From Paenibacillus sp. G2S3 (GTDB lineage: Bacteria > Bacillota > Bacilli > Paenibacillales > Paenibacillaceae), in the NCBI RefSeq assembly GCF_030123105.1, contig NZ_CP126095.1, forward strand, positions 4,278,001 through 4,342,000: a stretch of DNA of 64,000 bases, read 5' to 3'. Both the position numbers and the translations under genes were made by a program. The notes under the pieces are model-generated. The model was given only the letters and a program-made list of their open reading frames with translations, had not been told where the DNA came from and made no database searches. Positions 1 through 9,085 of the stretch are shown piece after piece (position 1 is the stretch's first letter; each line of letters opens with the position of its first letter).

Positions 1-42
1 GCTCCGCTTTCCTCTACACAATTCAAGTCGAAATTTTTTCCC

Positions 43-80
43 AACCCAAAAACCCCTTTTTTATAAGGGGTTTTTGGGTT
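43..80. terminator. Perfect hairpin after the alkaline phosphatase gene
   Basis: A 16-bp perfect stem (43-58 pairs with 65-80) closes a six-base AT loop. It lies 49 bp past the stop of the minus-strand phosphatase gene and is the likely transcription terminator. There is no long U tract outside the stem, but the stem itself holds runs of T, so it may work for either strand. Confidence 0.7.
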
Positions 81-100
81 TAAGCGCTTTAACTTTTAGT
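78..100 (+). repeat. 23-bp direct repeat, copy 1
   Basis: This stretch is identical over 23 bp and in the same orientation to 7285-7307. Its middle, TTTAAGCGCTTTAA, holds the palindrome AAGCGCTT, which resembles a LacI/CcpA-type operator core. Copy 1 overlaps the last three bases of the hairpin at 43-80 and lies 3' of the phosphatase gene, where an operator would be unexpected. The role is not known. Confidence 0.85.
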
Positions 101-128
101 CGAAGAATCATACCATGAACTTAAATAA

Positions 129-1769
129 TCAGAGAATCAAGTCCAATGCATCCTGTGAAACCCACACTTTATCTTTAATCATTACTGTCAGTACATTGAG
201 TTTCGCTGTTACGCCATTCAGAATGGCGATGTTTTTATCTATAGGCAGCTTGAGAACTTGGTCTGCTTTTTTTACTACAACCACCGGATTTGTCTTATCG
301 GTCTTGTCTAGGGTGATCGTAGCTCCTTTGGCCTTGAATTTATCACTGGATACGTACAATGTATCCTGAAGTTGAGCCAGATTAAGTCCGGTCACTTCTT
401 GAATATACTTATTCACATCCGTATTCTGGATTACACCGCTGTTTACGAAATCGGTCGGATTATAATTAGCCGGATGGTAGGCAAACAATCCAACTTCTTC
501 CGAGGTGTGATCATCCGTAGAGAAGGTTACGCCTATCTTATTCCCCAAGATTTTACCGATGACCGGCGAAAGGTTATCTTTCATTCCTAATCTGACTTGA
601 TCCGCTTCTTCTTTGGTTAAATCACTAAGTCCATAATTATCCGCAAGGACCTTTTTGAAATTGTGCTCATTAATACTGCCTTCAATGTAATAACTGGTAT
701 GCTTCGCTTTCTTTATCACGGAGACTAGGTCTTTGGTGGAATTATAATTCGTCATATTGAGCCCGCCAGTAGCATGATCCGAAACGGACAAAACTGCTGT
801 ATTTTTGTCTTTTTCTGCAAAGTCAACAGCGGCTTTGAAAGCTTTATCAAACGCTAATGTCTCACTCATAATTCCCACAGGATCGTTATCATGACCATAC
901 CAGTCAATCTGACTTGCTTCGACCATCAGAATAAAACCTTTCTCGTTCTGTGACAACTTCTCTACAGCAACTTTGGTCATTTCAGCAAGGCTCGGTTGCT
1001 TTTGCGGGTTTAGATCAAAATCAGCATCCAGTGCTTCGGAGTTGAACAGACCCCAGATTTTATTCGTTTTAGAATTCATTAAACCTGCTTTATCCGTTAC
1101 ATATTCATACCCATTTGATTTCAGGATTTTGGTTAAATCTTCTCCGTCCTTACGGTTAATGTCTTCTTTACCGGGTACCAAATACCCGGACCCACCCCCG
1201 AGAAGAACATCTACGCCACTGTAGACCATCTGTTCTGCAATAGACTGCGCATTGTCACGCGTGTATGCATGACTTAAAAATGTAGCCGGCGTAGCATCCG
1301 TTAATTCACAAGTAAATACCGTTCCTGTACTTTTCCCTGCCATTCTCGCTGCATCCATAATCGTAAGCAGAGGTTTGTTCACGTCCTCTGGCTTAACTGC
1401 GTCCACGAACGGCATCGTGATTCGGTCGGGCAGTATGGATACCGTCTCACTCTTAACCTTATGGCCAGTGGCATAAGCCGTAGCTCCCGCAGCGGAATCT
1501 GTGGTAAGTGAATCCGTAGAATAGGTTCTGACCAGCCCGCTGAAATACTTATCCATTGCAAGCGCCTGTCCTCCTTGATACCATCTGGCCAAGTTCACAT
1601 CGGATAAGCTCATCCCATCCGTAATAAACAGGATTACGTTCTTGACCGATTTGTTGGTAGGAGCATCAGAGTTATTGGCGCCACTGGCGTAGGTCGTTCC
1701 GTTGCCTGCTGCAAGCAGACTGCAAACCATAACTGTACTGCAAATTCCCCCGATAACCTTTTTGCGCAT
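129..1769 (-). CDS. Secreted alkaline phosphatase (PhoA family)
   Basis: The product would remove phosphate from monoesters outside the membrane, using two zinc ions and a magnesium ion. A signal peptide covers about residues 1-29. The catalytic serine is S92 in the motif TTDSAAGATA, with the metal-binding D51 in ITDGM. Later metal sites are visible as DWYGHDND, SDHATGG and DDHTSEE. At 546 residues it is longer than E. coli PhoA; the last 75 or so residues resemble the copper-amine-oxidase N-terminal (stalk-like) domain common in Paenibacillus secreted proteins. RBS GGAGG precedes the ATG. It stands alone on its strand, back to back with the AA10 gene. PhoP control is likely from family knowledge, but I could not assign a clear Pho box. 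Confidence 0.93.
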   Translation of the reverse strand: MRKKVIGGICSTVMVCSLLAAGNGTTYASGANNSDAPTNKSVKNVILFITDGMSLSDVNLARWYQGGQALAMDKYFSGLVRTYSTDSLTTDSAAGATAYATGHKVKSETVSILPDRITMPFVDAVKPEDVNKPLLTIMDAARMAGKSTGTVFTCELTDATPATFLSHAYTRDNAQSIAEQMVYSGVDVLLGGGSGYLVPGKEDINRKDGEDLTKILKSNGYEYVTDKAGLMNSKTNKIWGLFNSEALDADFDLNPQKQPSLAEMTKVAVEKLSQNEKGFILMVEASQIDWYGHDNDPVGIMSETLAFDKAFKAAVDFAEKDKNTAVLSVSDHATGGLNMTNYNSTKDLVSVIKKAKHTSYYIEGSINEHNFKKVLADNYGLSDLTKEEADQVRLGMKDNLSPVIGKILGNKIGVTFSTDDHTSEEVGLFAYHPANYNPTDFVNSGVIQNTDVNKYIQEVTGLNLAQLQDTLYVSSDKFKAKGATITLDKTDKTNPVVVVKKADQVLKLPIDKNIAILNGVTAKLNVLTVMIKDKVWVSQDALDLIL

Positions 1770-1908
1770 TTGAATCCTCCTCTAGCAGATTTTGTTAAGT
1801 ACGTTTCTAGTTTAAAGGAGGATTGTTTACGGGAGCAGCACCTATTCTCTTATTTTATATTAAATTCTGTACATATTTTGTCTTGACCTCTGCTACAGAT
1901 ATTTATAA

Positions 1909-1933
1909 AAAAAGGGCGCCCTAGGGCACCCTT
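1909..1933 (-). terminator. Orphan terminator-like hairpin upstream of the phosphatase gene
   Basis: A GC-rich stem (about 1912-1920 with 1925-1933, one G-U pair) is followed on the minus strand by seven T. It points toward the phosphatase gene, whose start codon is 140 bases further on, and no gene on this strand ends before it. It could end a small RNA or leader transcript, or insulate the two divergent genes. Confidence 0.55.
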
Positions 1934-1992
1934 AAACCGTGTCGAACCATGGATATGTAAGCAGTTTTTTTCTCATTTACTCCTAATTTTGG

Positions 1993-2021
1993 TAGACAAA
2001 TACCATTTATTTGCATATAAT
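1993..2021 (+). promoter_or_regulatory. Sigma-A type promoter for the AA10 gene
   Basis: A -35 TAGACA (1993-1998) is separated by 17 bp from a perfect -10 TATAAT (2016-2021). Transcription would start near 2028 and leave a leader of about 195 bases before the start codon at 2225. Confidence 0.6.
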
Positions 2022-2033
2022 CACTATGGTGTT

Positions 2034-2047
2034 ATAACAATTGTTAT
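2034..2047. promoter_or_regulatory. 14-bp perfect palindrome just after the promoter
   Basis: ATAACAATTGTTAT reads the same on both strands and sits a few bases after the predicted transcription start of the AA10 gene, a usual place for a repressor operator. The cognate regulator is unknown. Confidence 0.4.
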
Positions 2048-2224
2048 CATTCAATGAATTTAGCCCTACGCACCTTTTTCTCTTACCTTTCATGTCGATA
2101 TATGAGCTCTTTGTGAGTTTATATAAATACGTTCAACAAAGAAAGGAGTTGTAATTGAGACAAGACGTTCGGGTCTGAATGTAACATTCGTTCGTAGTGC
2201 ATATTTCAAAAAAGGAGGAATAAA

Positions 2225-3574
2225 ATGTCATTTATTCGCATTTCTCATTCACCTTCGGCAAAGTTTCTAGCTTATGGGAGTATCATGTTGATTTTTTCAT
2301 TGGTTGTAATGTTATTCCCGGAAAGGTCCTTTTCTCACGGCTATGTTGAAGGACCTGCTAGCCGGGCAGCACTCTGTAAATCCGGACAAAATACAGATTG
2401 TGGCCCGATTGTTTATGAGCCCCAAAGTCTAGAGGCCCCTAAGGGGTTCCCTGCTGCAGGGCCAGCAGACGGGAAGATTGCAAGTGCTAACGGAGCTTTT
2501 CCTAAGCTTGATGAACAATCGGCAACACGCTGGTCTAAAGTCAACATATCTGCTGGACAAAATACATTCACTTGGAAACTGACGGCCGCTCATTCGACGT
2601 CAAGCTGGAAATACTATATTACAAAGCCCAACTGGAATCCTAACTCGGCTCTTACTCGGGATTCATTCGACCTTACTCCTTTCTGTTCGGTGAACTATGG
2701 AGGTGTTCAGCCACCCTTCTCTTACTCAGACACTTGTAACGTTCCAGAACGTAGTGGATATCACGTCATCTTGGCTGTGTGGGAAGTCGCAGATACTCCG
2801 AACGCCTTCTATAATGTCATTGATGTCAACTTTAGCGGCAGCAACCCTGTAGATACCCAAGCGCCTTCCGCGCCAGCAGCTTTGACGTCAACTGCAAAAA
2901 CATCCAGCAGCGTTTCCTTAGCCTGGACCGCATCCACGGACAATACCGGTGTGACAGAGTACCAAGTATTTAACGGATCTACTTTGGTCGCTGCCGTATC
3001 CGGCACAACATTAAATTACACCGTTTCGGGATTAACCGCGAATACTGCCTATACCTTTAGTGTCAAGGCAAGAGACGCTGCTGGCAATGTCTCAAATGGA
3101 AGCAATTCTGTCAGTGTTACTACCAATGCACCCGTCGGTAATGACACGCAAGCACCGACAGCCCCCGGCGGCTTACATGTTATGGGGACCCCAACATCAT
3201 CCAGCATTCAGTTAATGTGGACTCCGTCAACGGATAATGTTGGTGTTACAGGCTACCGTATTTATAGAGGAACGACATTAATCACAACTGTACCTGGCTC
3301 CACAACGGATTATACAGTAACAGGTCTTAGTGCAGGCACAACATATACGTTCAGTGTATATGCCTTCGACGCCGCAGACAATCAATCCGTGGCCAGCACC
3401 ATCAATGGAACAACCGCAACAGCGTCTACAACCCCAGCTTGGGCACCTAATACCTCTTACACAGTCGGTGCGTTGGTAACCTATAATGGTTCTGTGTATG
3501 AATGTCGTCAAGCACATACATCACTAACCAGTTGGGAGCCTGCCAATTCCCCGGCGCTATGGTTGTTGAAGTAA
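2225..3574 (+). CDS. Secreted lytic polysaccharide monooxygenase (AA10) with two FN3 domains and a CBM5/12
   Basis: The enzyme would cut crystalline chitin (or cellulose) oxidatively with a single copper ion. The signal peptide ends so that His38 (HGYVEG) becomes the mature N-terminus; with His123 (TAAHSTSS) it forms the copper histidine brace. The AA10 domain runs to about residue 205. Two fibronectin type III domains follow (about 212-300 and 310-398), then a C-terminal CBM5/12-like domain (about 402-448: [14 protein letters not shown]-rich). A strong RBS (AAAGGAGG) precedes the ATG. It lies between two secreted phosphatases and close to a chitosanase, which fits attack on fungal wall or insect chitin. 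Substrate choice cannot be read from the sequence alone. Confidence 0.95.
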   Translation: MSFIRISHSPSAKFLAYGSIMLIFSLVVMLFPERSFSHGYVEGPASRAALCKSGQNTDCGPIVYEPQSLEAPKGFPAAGPADGKIASANGAFPKLDEQSATRWSKVNISAGQNTFTWKLTAAHSTSSWKYYITKPNWNPNSALTRDSFDLTPFCSVNYGGVQPPFSYSDTCNVPERSGYHVILAVWEVADTPNAFYNVIDVNFSGSNPVDTQAPSAPAALTSTAKTSSSVSLAWTASTDNTGVTEYQVFNGSTLVAAVSGTTLNYTVSGLTANTAYTFSVKARDAAGNVSNGSNSVSVTTNAPVGNDTQAPTAPGGLHVMGTPTSSSIQLMWTPSTDNVGVTGYRIYRGTTLITTVPGSTTDYTVTGLSAGTTYTFSVYAFDAADNQSVASTINGTTATASTTPAWAPNTSYTVGALVTYNGSVYECRQAHTSLTSWEPANSPALWLLK

Positions 3575-3610
3575 TGATGTAATAAAAACATCAAATCCCT
3601 AAATCGGGTA

Positions 3611-3653
3611 AAACCACGAGATACAATGAATCTGTACTTCGTGGTTTTTTTTT
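3611..3653 (+). terminator. Terminator of the AA10 gene
   Basis: A nine-bp stem (3611-3619 with 3639-3647) is followed by a run of nine T from 3645, a typical intrinsic terminator 37 bp after the stop codon. Confidence 0.85.
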
Positions 3654-3674
3654 CTTTTTATTACAATTGAGGAT

Positions 3675-6263
3675 TCATTGCATTCCTACCTCTGCTGGAA
3701 GCGAATTATTTCTTGTCCCCACTGCTTTAATCACGAAATTGTAGGCTTTAGCAGAATCTATGCCGTTTAATGTATAGCTGTAACTCGTCTGACCGCTTAC
3801 CGTCGGCACATACACGCTCCAATTTGTGCTGACTTTATCATTTTTCTCATAAATCCGGTAACCCCGCACCGGGTCAGGGCTATTTGTTGGTGCTTTCCAC
3901 GAAAGAACTGCACGGTTCCCTGACTGTCTTACTGCGCTTGGATTTTCGACAATGCCGGGTTTGACGTCAGTCCGCTTAATACTGTAAGCATCATAGACGG
4001 CAAGGGGTTTATCTTTAACTGCTGTGTAGGATGTAAATTTCAGCACATCGTTTGTAATGGAAACATCCACGAACATTTTCTTGTTGGGCTGATCGTTTTT
4101 TGCTGCAAAAAAAGTGTCTGCGTCTGGATTAATAGCATAGAATTTCGAAGCGGCCGAGTTGCCCATTAGATACACAGTCCCTTTGGGATTCAGCACATTT
4201 CCTTGCTCATCGGTAATGACATTCTTAATCGGAACGTTGTTCAGCATTTGAAAAGACCTCATATACATATGGTCATGTCCCTCAAACACCATATCCACAC
4301 CCAGCTCATCAAATACAGGAATCAGATATTTCCGGTAAAATTCTACCCGGTCGCTTTCTGCCGAAGCATTATCCCCTGAGGAATAAGCTCCCTTATGCAT
4401 AGAGACGAATTTCCACTTCTTATCGGTCTTTGCCACCTGATTCCGCATCCATTCCAATTGCTTCGTGAACTGAATATCTGCTTTGTACGGCTTGACCTCC
4501 CCTTCGTACTGGGAATTGATTTGCATAAACAGAGCATCGCCGTATTCGAAAGCATATACAGACCCGTCATGAGCACCCGTCCCGACATCTTTTGGAAGAT
4601 TAAAATGGTTATAGAAGTTATTATTCGGATAATCCTCTATCTCATGGTTGCCGATAATCGGTGCAAATGGCACATTGGCAAATTCTTTTTTCGGCACACC
4701 CAAGAACCACTGCCACAGCTGCTCCAGATCACCATCATCCGTTAGATCCCCTGTAAGAAGAACAAACTTGGGATCTACCGTTTTCTCAATAGCTCTCTTA
4801 AAAGTATCCTGCCACAGATCGAAATTCGATTTACTTGAGCCTTGGGTGTCGGTCACGTAGAGGAAATGGAAATCCTGATTATCCGCCTTGTCCGTGGTAA
4901 AAGAACCCGCATCGCTCCAGCCGTCCGCATCACCGTTACCGGCCCGGTATATATACTTAGTTCCAGGATTGAGACCGCTTGTAATAACCTTGTGACTAGC
5001 GAACTTTTTATACTTTTTGGAACTTCTGTCTCCTGATGTCATTAAGGTTTCAATAACTGTTGAGCTGCCCTCATAAGAGGTTGCCAGTTGTTCCGGGAAC
5101 TCGCTTCCTCCCGCATTGGAGGACTCCACCACTTGCACTACTGTACCTCTGACAGTTTCGGCTGTATACCAGTCAAAGGCGATACTTGTCTTTGGGTCCC
5201 CATTAAAAGTCATGTTCAGCAGTGTTGGTGTTTTGTTGCCGGTATCCGGTGACTTCGTCTTAAAGCTCCAGGTAATATCGTTCTCCGGTGTCCGGCCATC
5301 CGTAGTCCCCTTAACAAGCTCTTTTGGGATGGTCACCTTATAAGTTTTGCCGGCAGTAAAATTAGGGTGGCTGACTTTAACCGAGTCTTGACCGAGGAGC
5401 GAAGCAGAAATGTTGTTAAGAGGAGCATTGTTTTCTGTGATTCCAACTTGATAACTACTGTCGAGACTGATGGCTTTATTAAACTTCACAGAGATCTCTG
5501 CATTAAGGGAAACATCTGCAGCCCCTGAAGCGGGAGTTTTGCTTACCTCAAGTGTGGGAGTGTCCCCAGGTTCGCCACTGCTACGTGTTCCTTTAATTAC
5601 TACATCTTTGATTCTACTTGAGCCTGAGCTGGACACTGTTCCCCCGCTTACGCTTTTCGTAGAATTAACTACCCAGCGGATATAGAGTACATCTTGATTG
5701 TTAGTTCCCGCAGGCAAAACGAGGTTCGTTAATTTGCAGGAATTATTGGAGCAATTAAAATTGTTCTGGGCTAGAACAAGGCTGCCGCCCGCAACATCTG
5801 TCCATTCCTGCTGATCTATACTATATTGCACCTTAAAATCCCTAGGTCCTGTACTTGAAGAAGTTTGTTGTGAAGAGAGAAAGATACCTTCGAAGCCTTG
5901 GGTAGAAAGCGTGGCAAGCCAGTATTTAGTACCCGTTCCTTCATGCCAGCCCTGATTGCGTACGCTGTTCTCACTGGGCTCATAGGTGTATGCATCCGTG
6001 TTTGTTCCTACATCACGAATGGATGAAGCCGTTTGATATACCCCGCCTGTAGCCGGAAATACTCCGTTCTCGCCTTTGTCTTTAAAAATCCACTGGGCAA
6101 TCGTTTCCTGAGCTGCAGCTGCTTCGCTTGCAAGATCTTCCTCATTTCCCTCTCTTCCTGCTGAGACAAAACCGGTCAACTCCATAGCAAGCAGCAAACC
6201 TATAACCATTAGACTGATTACCTTGGGAAATCTTTTTTTGAGATAAGATTGGTGGTTATCCAT
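3675..6263 (-). CDS. Secreted purple-acid-type metallophosphatase, multidomain
   Basis: This would be an exported phosphoesterase with a two-metal centre. The calcineurin-like domain (about 470-700) shows the metal-binding series TDTQG, GDLTDDGD, GNHE, MHKGAYS and GHDHMYMRS. In front are an unassigned beta-rich region (about 50-230), a Big_5-like Ig domain (about 235-340) and a purple acid phosphatase N-terminal FN3-like domain (about 345-460); an FN3 domain closes the protein (about 770-862). An N-terminal signal/anchor precedes these. I chose the ATG at 6263 because AGGGAG lies nine bases upstream; the ATG at 6272 is inside that RBS. It faces the same way as the chitosanase gene upstream. 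Confidence 0.9.
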   Translation of the reverse strand: MDNHQSYLKKRFPKVISLMVIGLLLAMELTGFVSAGREGNEEDLASEAAAAQETIAQWIFKDKGENGVFPATGGVYQTASSIRDVGTNTDAYTYEPSENSVRNQGWHEGTGTKYWLATLSTQGFEGIFLSSQQTSSSTGPRDFKVQYSIDQQEWTDVAGGSLVLAQNNFNCSNNSCKLTNLVLPAGTNNQDVLYIRWVVNSTKSVSGGTVSSSGSSRIKDVVIKGTRSSGEPGDTPTLEVSKTPASGAADVSLNAEISVKFNKAISLDSSYQVGITENNAPLNNISASLLGQDSVKVSHPNFTAGKTYKVTIPKELVKGTTDGRTPENDITWSFKTKSPDTGNKTPTLLNMTFNGDPKTSIAFDWYTAETVRGTVVQVVESSNAGGSEFPEQLATSYEGSSTVIETLMTSGDRSSKKYKKFASHKVITSGLNPGTKYIYRAGNGDADGWSDAGSFTTDKADNQDFHFLYVTDTQGSSKSNFDLWQDTFKRAIEKTVDPKFVLLTGDLTDDGDLEQLWQWFLGVPKKEFANVPFAPIIGNHEIEDYPNNNFYNHFNLPKDVGTGAHDGSVYAFEYGDALFMQINSQYEGEVKPYKADIQFTKQLEWMRNQVAKTDKKWKFVSMHKGAYSSGDNASAESDRVEFYRKYLIPVFDELGVDMVFEGHDHMYMRSFQMLNNVPIKNVITDEQGNVLNPKGTVYLMGNSAASKFYAINPDADTFFAAKNDQPNKKMFVDVSITNDVLKFTSYTAVKDKPLAVYDAYSIKRTDVKPGIVENPSAVRQSGNRAVLSWKAPTNSPDPVRGYRIYEKNDKVSTNWSVYVPTVSGQTSYSYTLNGIDSAKAYNFVIKAVGTRNNSLPAEVGMQ

Positions 6264-6301
6264 TCGACCCATCTCCCTCTACATTAATCTCACTTATCAT
6301 C

Positions 6302-6332
6302 GAACCGCCGTCTCCAAGAAGAACGGCGGTTC
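6302..6332 (-). terminator. Hairpin between the chitosanase and phosphatase genes
   Basis: A ten-bp GC-rich stem (6302-6311 with 6323-6332) lies just after the stop of the chitosanase gene. No T tract follows on the minus strand, so termination may be partial and the phosphatase could be read through. Confidence 0.5.
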
Positions 6333-6351
6333 TACTACCCTTACATTCCTG

Positions 6352-7260
6352 TTATTGGAGTTCCCAGTCGGTGACTTGAAGGACTGCCGAATCTGCACCC
6401 TTCAGGTTTGTCTCTCCCATGTTGAGCAAATTGCTCCACTGCTTCACACGGTTCTTGCCGTTAGGCGGAGAGTTGTACTCATTAGTATCCACAATCTTGG
6501 TCCGTTCTTTATAGAATTTGGTCATGAAAGTCTTCTCATCTGTGCTGCTTCCTGATTTACCCAAAAGCCCTTGAAGAGTCTCGGAGCCGCCGGTAGCTCC
6601 ATGGTTCAGCGCTGCGTCCACGAAGGAACCAATAGTTAATGCCGAGTTAAAGCCGCGATTGCGGGCCTGCTCCACACTGTATTTAATATAGATATTGTAG
6701 AACGTTTTCCACATAGCCTCTCTCCACTCGGGATCATTTTGCAAATTGCCGATTTTTCTGCAGAAGCTTTCTTCGCTTTCATTGATTTCGAGGATCTTCC
6801 CTTTCATCGAACCCTTGACACCGATCCGAGCCAATGCGCCTTTAACCGAAGGATTACTCGCGCCTTTGGCAGCATCATATGCCTTGAACAGCTCCGGACC
6901 GTCGGGACCGGTATCATTTGATCCGCCTGTAGTCGCCCCGAATATTCCAATCGTATACCCGCGGTCATCACCAATATCTTCACAATATCCGTAAAAATTG
7001 ATCCAGTTCAGATCGTCCTGCTCCGGTTTGTTGACAAGCATCATAATATTATTCCACTGCTCACCATCCAGACCTGTGTTGTCGCGCAAGAATTGAAGTG
7101 TTGCCGGTGAGAAATTAGAATCAGGGTTCCCTGCCGCATAACTTTTCTGTTGAGATGCATTGGACAGATAGCCATAAGAAAAAATCATTGAAAAACTGAG
7201 CAGTATCAACAATGAAAATTTCATTTTCTTGGAAACCTTACTATTCGTTGAATTAAACAC
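6352..7260 (-). CDS. csn: Secreted chitosanase, glycoside hydrolase family 46
   Basis: The enzyme hydrolyses chitosan (beta-1,4-glucosamine) with inversion. The sequence closely follows Bacillus circulans MH-K1 type chitosanase as I remember it. Aligned to family 46, the general acid is E80 (NKPEQDDLNW) and the base D98 (CEDIGDDRGYT). A signal peptide covers about residues 1-43. The GTG start at 7260 has GGGAG eight bases upstream. A copy of the 23-bp repeat, with an operator-like core, lies 25-47 bp upstream of the start, so repression by a LacI-type regulator is possible. It may be co-expressed with the phosphatase downstream. Confidence 0.95.
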   Translation of the reverse strand: MFNSTNSKVSKKMKFSLLILLSFSMIFSYGYLSNASQQKSYAAGNPDSNFSPATLQFLRDNTGLDGEQWNNIMMLVNKPEQDDLNWINFYGYCEDIGDDRGYTIGIFGATTGGSNDTGPDGPELFKAYDAAKGASNPSVKGALARIGVKGSMKGKILEINESEESFCRKIGNLQNDPEWREAMWKTFYNIYIKYSVEQARNRGFNSALTIGSFVDAALNHGATGGSETLQGLLGKSGSSTDEKTFMTKFYKERTKIVDTNEYNSPPNGKNRVKQWSNLLNMGETNLKGADSAVLQVTDWELQ

Positions 7261-7284
7261 CGCAATCTCTCCCTTAATTGAATA

Positions 7285-7307
7285 GTTTAAGCGCTTTAAC
7301 TTTTAGT
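7285..7307 (+). repeat. 23-bp direct repeat, copy 2 (operator-like)
   Basis: This stretch is identical to 78-100. Here it lies in the promoter region of the chitosanase gene. The core TTAAAGCGCTTAAA (minus strand) fits the general LacI-family operator form with a central CG. Confidence 0.8.
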
Positions 7308-7495
7308 AGCAGTGTACCTTATCCCTAACCAATCAGAGCATGACAACCCTCCTTTTACCAACACTTGGTAATTCAATTCAAGCTTATCTCAAAAAGCTTT
7401 TCCAAACAGCACGTATTTTCTTGTAATTATTAAATTTTATACATATGTTGCTACAAACCATAGATTGAGTCTACAATCCACTTAGGAGGTGCAGA

Positions 7496-8335
7496 ATGAA
7501 ACCGGTATTTTATGAGTCTACTCTTTTTGACATCAGCCGCAAGAAACAGGTATACACCAGCATGCCTTCAAGACACTATCATGATGCATATGAGATTCTG
7601 TATTTAATATCCGGGGATTTTTATTATTTTATAGGGGACAGAACCTACCAGGTTGCGGGCGGAACGTTGCTATTTACGGATATTCACGAAATGCACAAAC
7701 TGGTTAATTCCGGCTGCAATATGTATGAACGGGTTACACTGCTGTTTAAAAAAGAATTCCTGCAGCATTTCTGCACCGGCGGTCAATGTGAGGAACTACT
7801 CGAATTGTTCAAAAGTGATTACCGCGCTTTGAAGATGACCGGGAAGGATCAGTATTTCATCGAACAGCTTTTTCAGAAGATGATCCAGGAGGGGAAGAAG
7901 CAAGCCCGCGGATATGAACAGTACCAACAACTATTATTGGTGGAGTTGCTCCTCTATCTTAATCGTAAATTATTTGACAGCCGTGTAGCTCCATTGGTGG
8001 AATCCAATCGTACACACAAGAAAGTCCTGGACATCGTTAATTATGTAAATCAACATTATATGGAACCGCTTAAGCTCTGTGAGATTTCACGGAAATTCGA
8101 CATAAGCTCTTCCTACTTATGCCGAACTTTTAAAGAATCCACCGGGTTCAGGTTCATTGAATATATCAATAACATCCGTATTAAAGAAGCGCGTGATTTG
8201 CTGGTTGGCTCTTCTTTTAATGTTACTGAAATTGCAGGCATGGTTGGGTTTGATAACACCTCCCATTTTGGACGAACCTTCAAATTAATGATGGGCATCT
8301 CGCCGCTCTGCTTCCGCAAACAATTTAAGTCTTAA
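7496..8335 (+). CDS. AraC-family transcription regulator with cupin sensor
   Basis: The N-terminal half (about 15-150) is a cupin-like AraC-binding domain (HYHDAYEILYLISG). The C-terminal 100 residues carry two helix-turn-helix units ending in the usual GFDNTSHFGRTFKLMMG signature. RBS AGGAGGTGCAG precedes the ATG. It is divergent from the chitosanase gene with 235 bp between them, so it may sense a saccharide and control chitosanase; this is inferred only from position. Confidence 0.9.
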   Translation: MKPVFYESTLFDISRKKQVYTSMPSRHYHDAYEILYLISGDFYYFIGDRTYQVAGGTLLFTDIHEMHKLVNSGCNMYERVTLLFKKEFLQHFCTGGQCEELLELFKSDYRALKMTGKDQYFIEQLFQKMIQEGKKQARGYEQYQQLLLVELLLYLNRKLFDSRVAPLVESNRTHKKVLDIVNYVNQHYMEPLKLCEISRKFDISSSYLCRTFKESTGFRFIEYINNIRIKEARDLLVGSSFNVTEIAGMVGFDNTSHFGRTFKLMMGISPLCFRKQFKS

Positions 8336-8356
8336 CAGCAAAATCACTGGAATACG

Positions 8357-9076
8357 TCACGACATTTCGTCAAGCCGAACAAATTGCAGGTTTCTTGCCT
8401 GCAGTTGGTTTAGCACTTCTTCTAAAGCTTGCAGCATAAAATAAGGAGCATGCCGGTCCGCGCCCACAGTCTCACCACTGTCGTGAAGTAAGACAACGGT
8501 GCCATCGGTGATTCCACCTAACAGAGTGGCCTGCATCCGGGTTTGACAAACCCGGGTGTTCCAGTCGTCTGCCTTCAGCGACCATAGAACAATTCGATAC
8601 TGCTTGTATCGAAAGAAATCAAATAGATTGATTAATCCCCAGGGTGGACGGTAATGAGTGGGTCTGGTTCCAACGATAGACTCTATAATATCAGCGGAGC
8701 GGTCCAGATGTTCTCGCCTAATAGTACTGGGCAGCATCAGCCAGTTAGAGGTATGACAATAATTATGGATGCCAATCTGATGGCCTTCCCGATCCATTCT
8801 TCTGATCAGGTCTGGATACTGCTCCGCTCGCGATCCAAGCACGAAAAAAGTAGCCTTCACTTGATGTAACTTCAATAAATCCAGCAATTCCGGCGTATAT
8901 TTCGGATGTGGCCCATCATCAAAAGTGAAAGCCACCTGTTTTTTTACCGTTCCTTTGCGAAAAACACCAAAGCCGCTCACTCGCGTTATCAAACTCGGAA
9001 TAAACATGTAAAGAGTGGCGGTACATAGTATTGCTCCTATCAGATATGTAAGAATGATTACACCTCCATATAACAA
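8357..9076 (-). CDS. Membrane-anchored polysaccharide deacetylase (NodB domain)
   Basis: This is a carbohydrate esterase family 4 protein that would deacetylate an N-acetylated glycan such as peptidoglycan or chitin oligomers. One N-terminal membrane segment anchors it. Motifs: TFDDGP (D53, D54), the zinc histidines H104 and H108 (HNYCH), RPPWG (143-147) and LLHDSGE. The upstream YkoP-like gene ends ten bp before, so the two are coupled. The start is uncertain: TTG at 9076 has only GGATAGG upstream, whereas a clear GGAGG lies inside the reading frame and would serve an ATT codon at 9055. B. subtilis has a deacetylase-like neighbourhood around ykoP, but I cannot say which is equivalent. Confidence 0.88.
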   Translation of the reverse strand: MLYGGVIILTYLIGAILCTATLYMFIPSLITRVSGFGVFRKGTVKKQVAFTFDDGPHPKYTPELLDLLKLHQVKATFFVLGSRAEQYPDLIRRMDREGHQIGIHNYCHTSNWLMLPSTIRREHLDRSADIIESIVGTRPTHYRPPWGLINLFDFFRYKQYRIVLWSLKADDWNTRVCQTRMQATLLGGITDGTVVLLHDSGETVGADRHAPYFMLQALEEVLNQLQARNLQFVRLDEMS

Positions 9077-9085
9077 GCTTAAGAC

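Noticed and set aside
1770..1910. Pho box before the alkaline phosphatase gene
   Set aside because: Only a single TTAACA word is seen; the spaced repeats expected for PhoP binding are not present.
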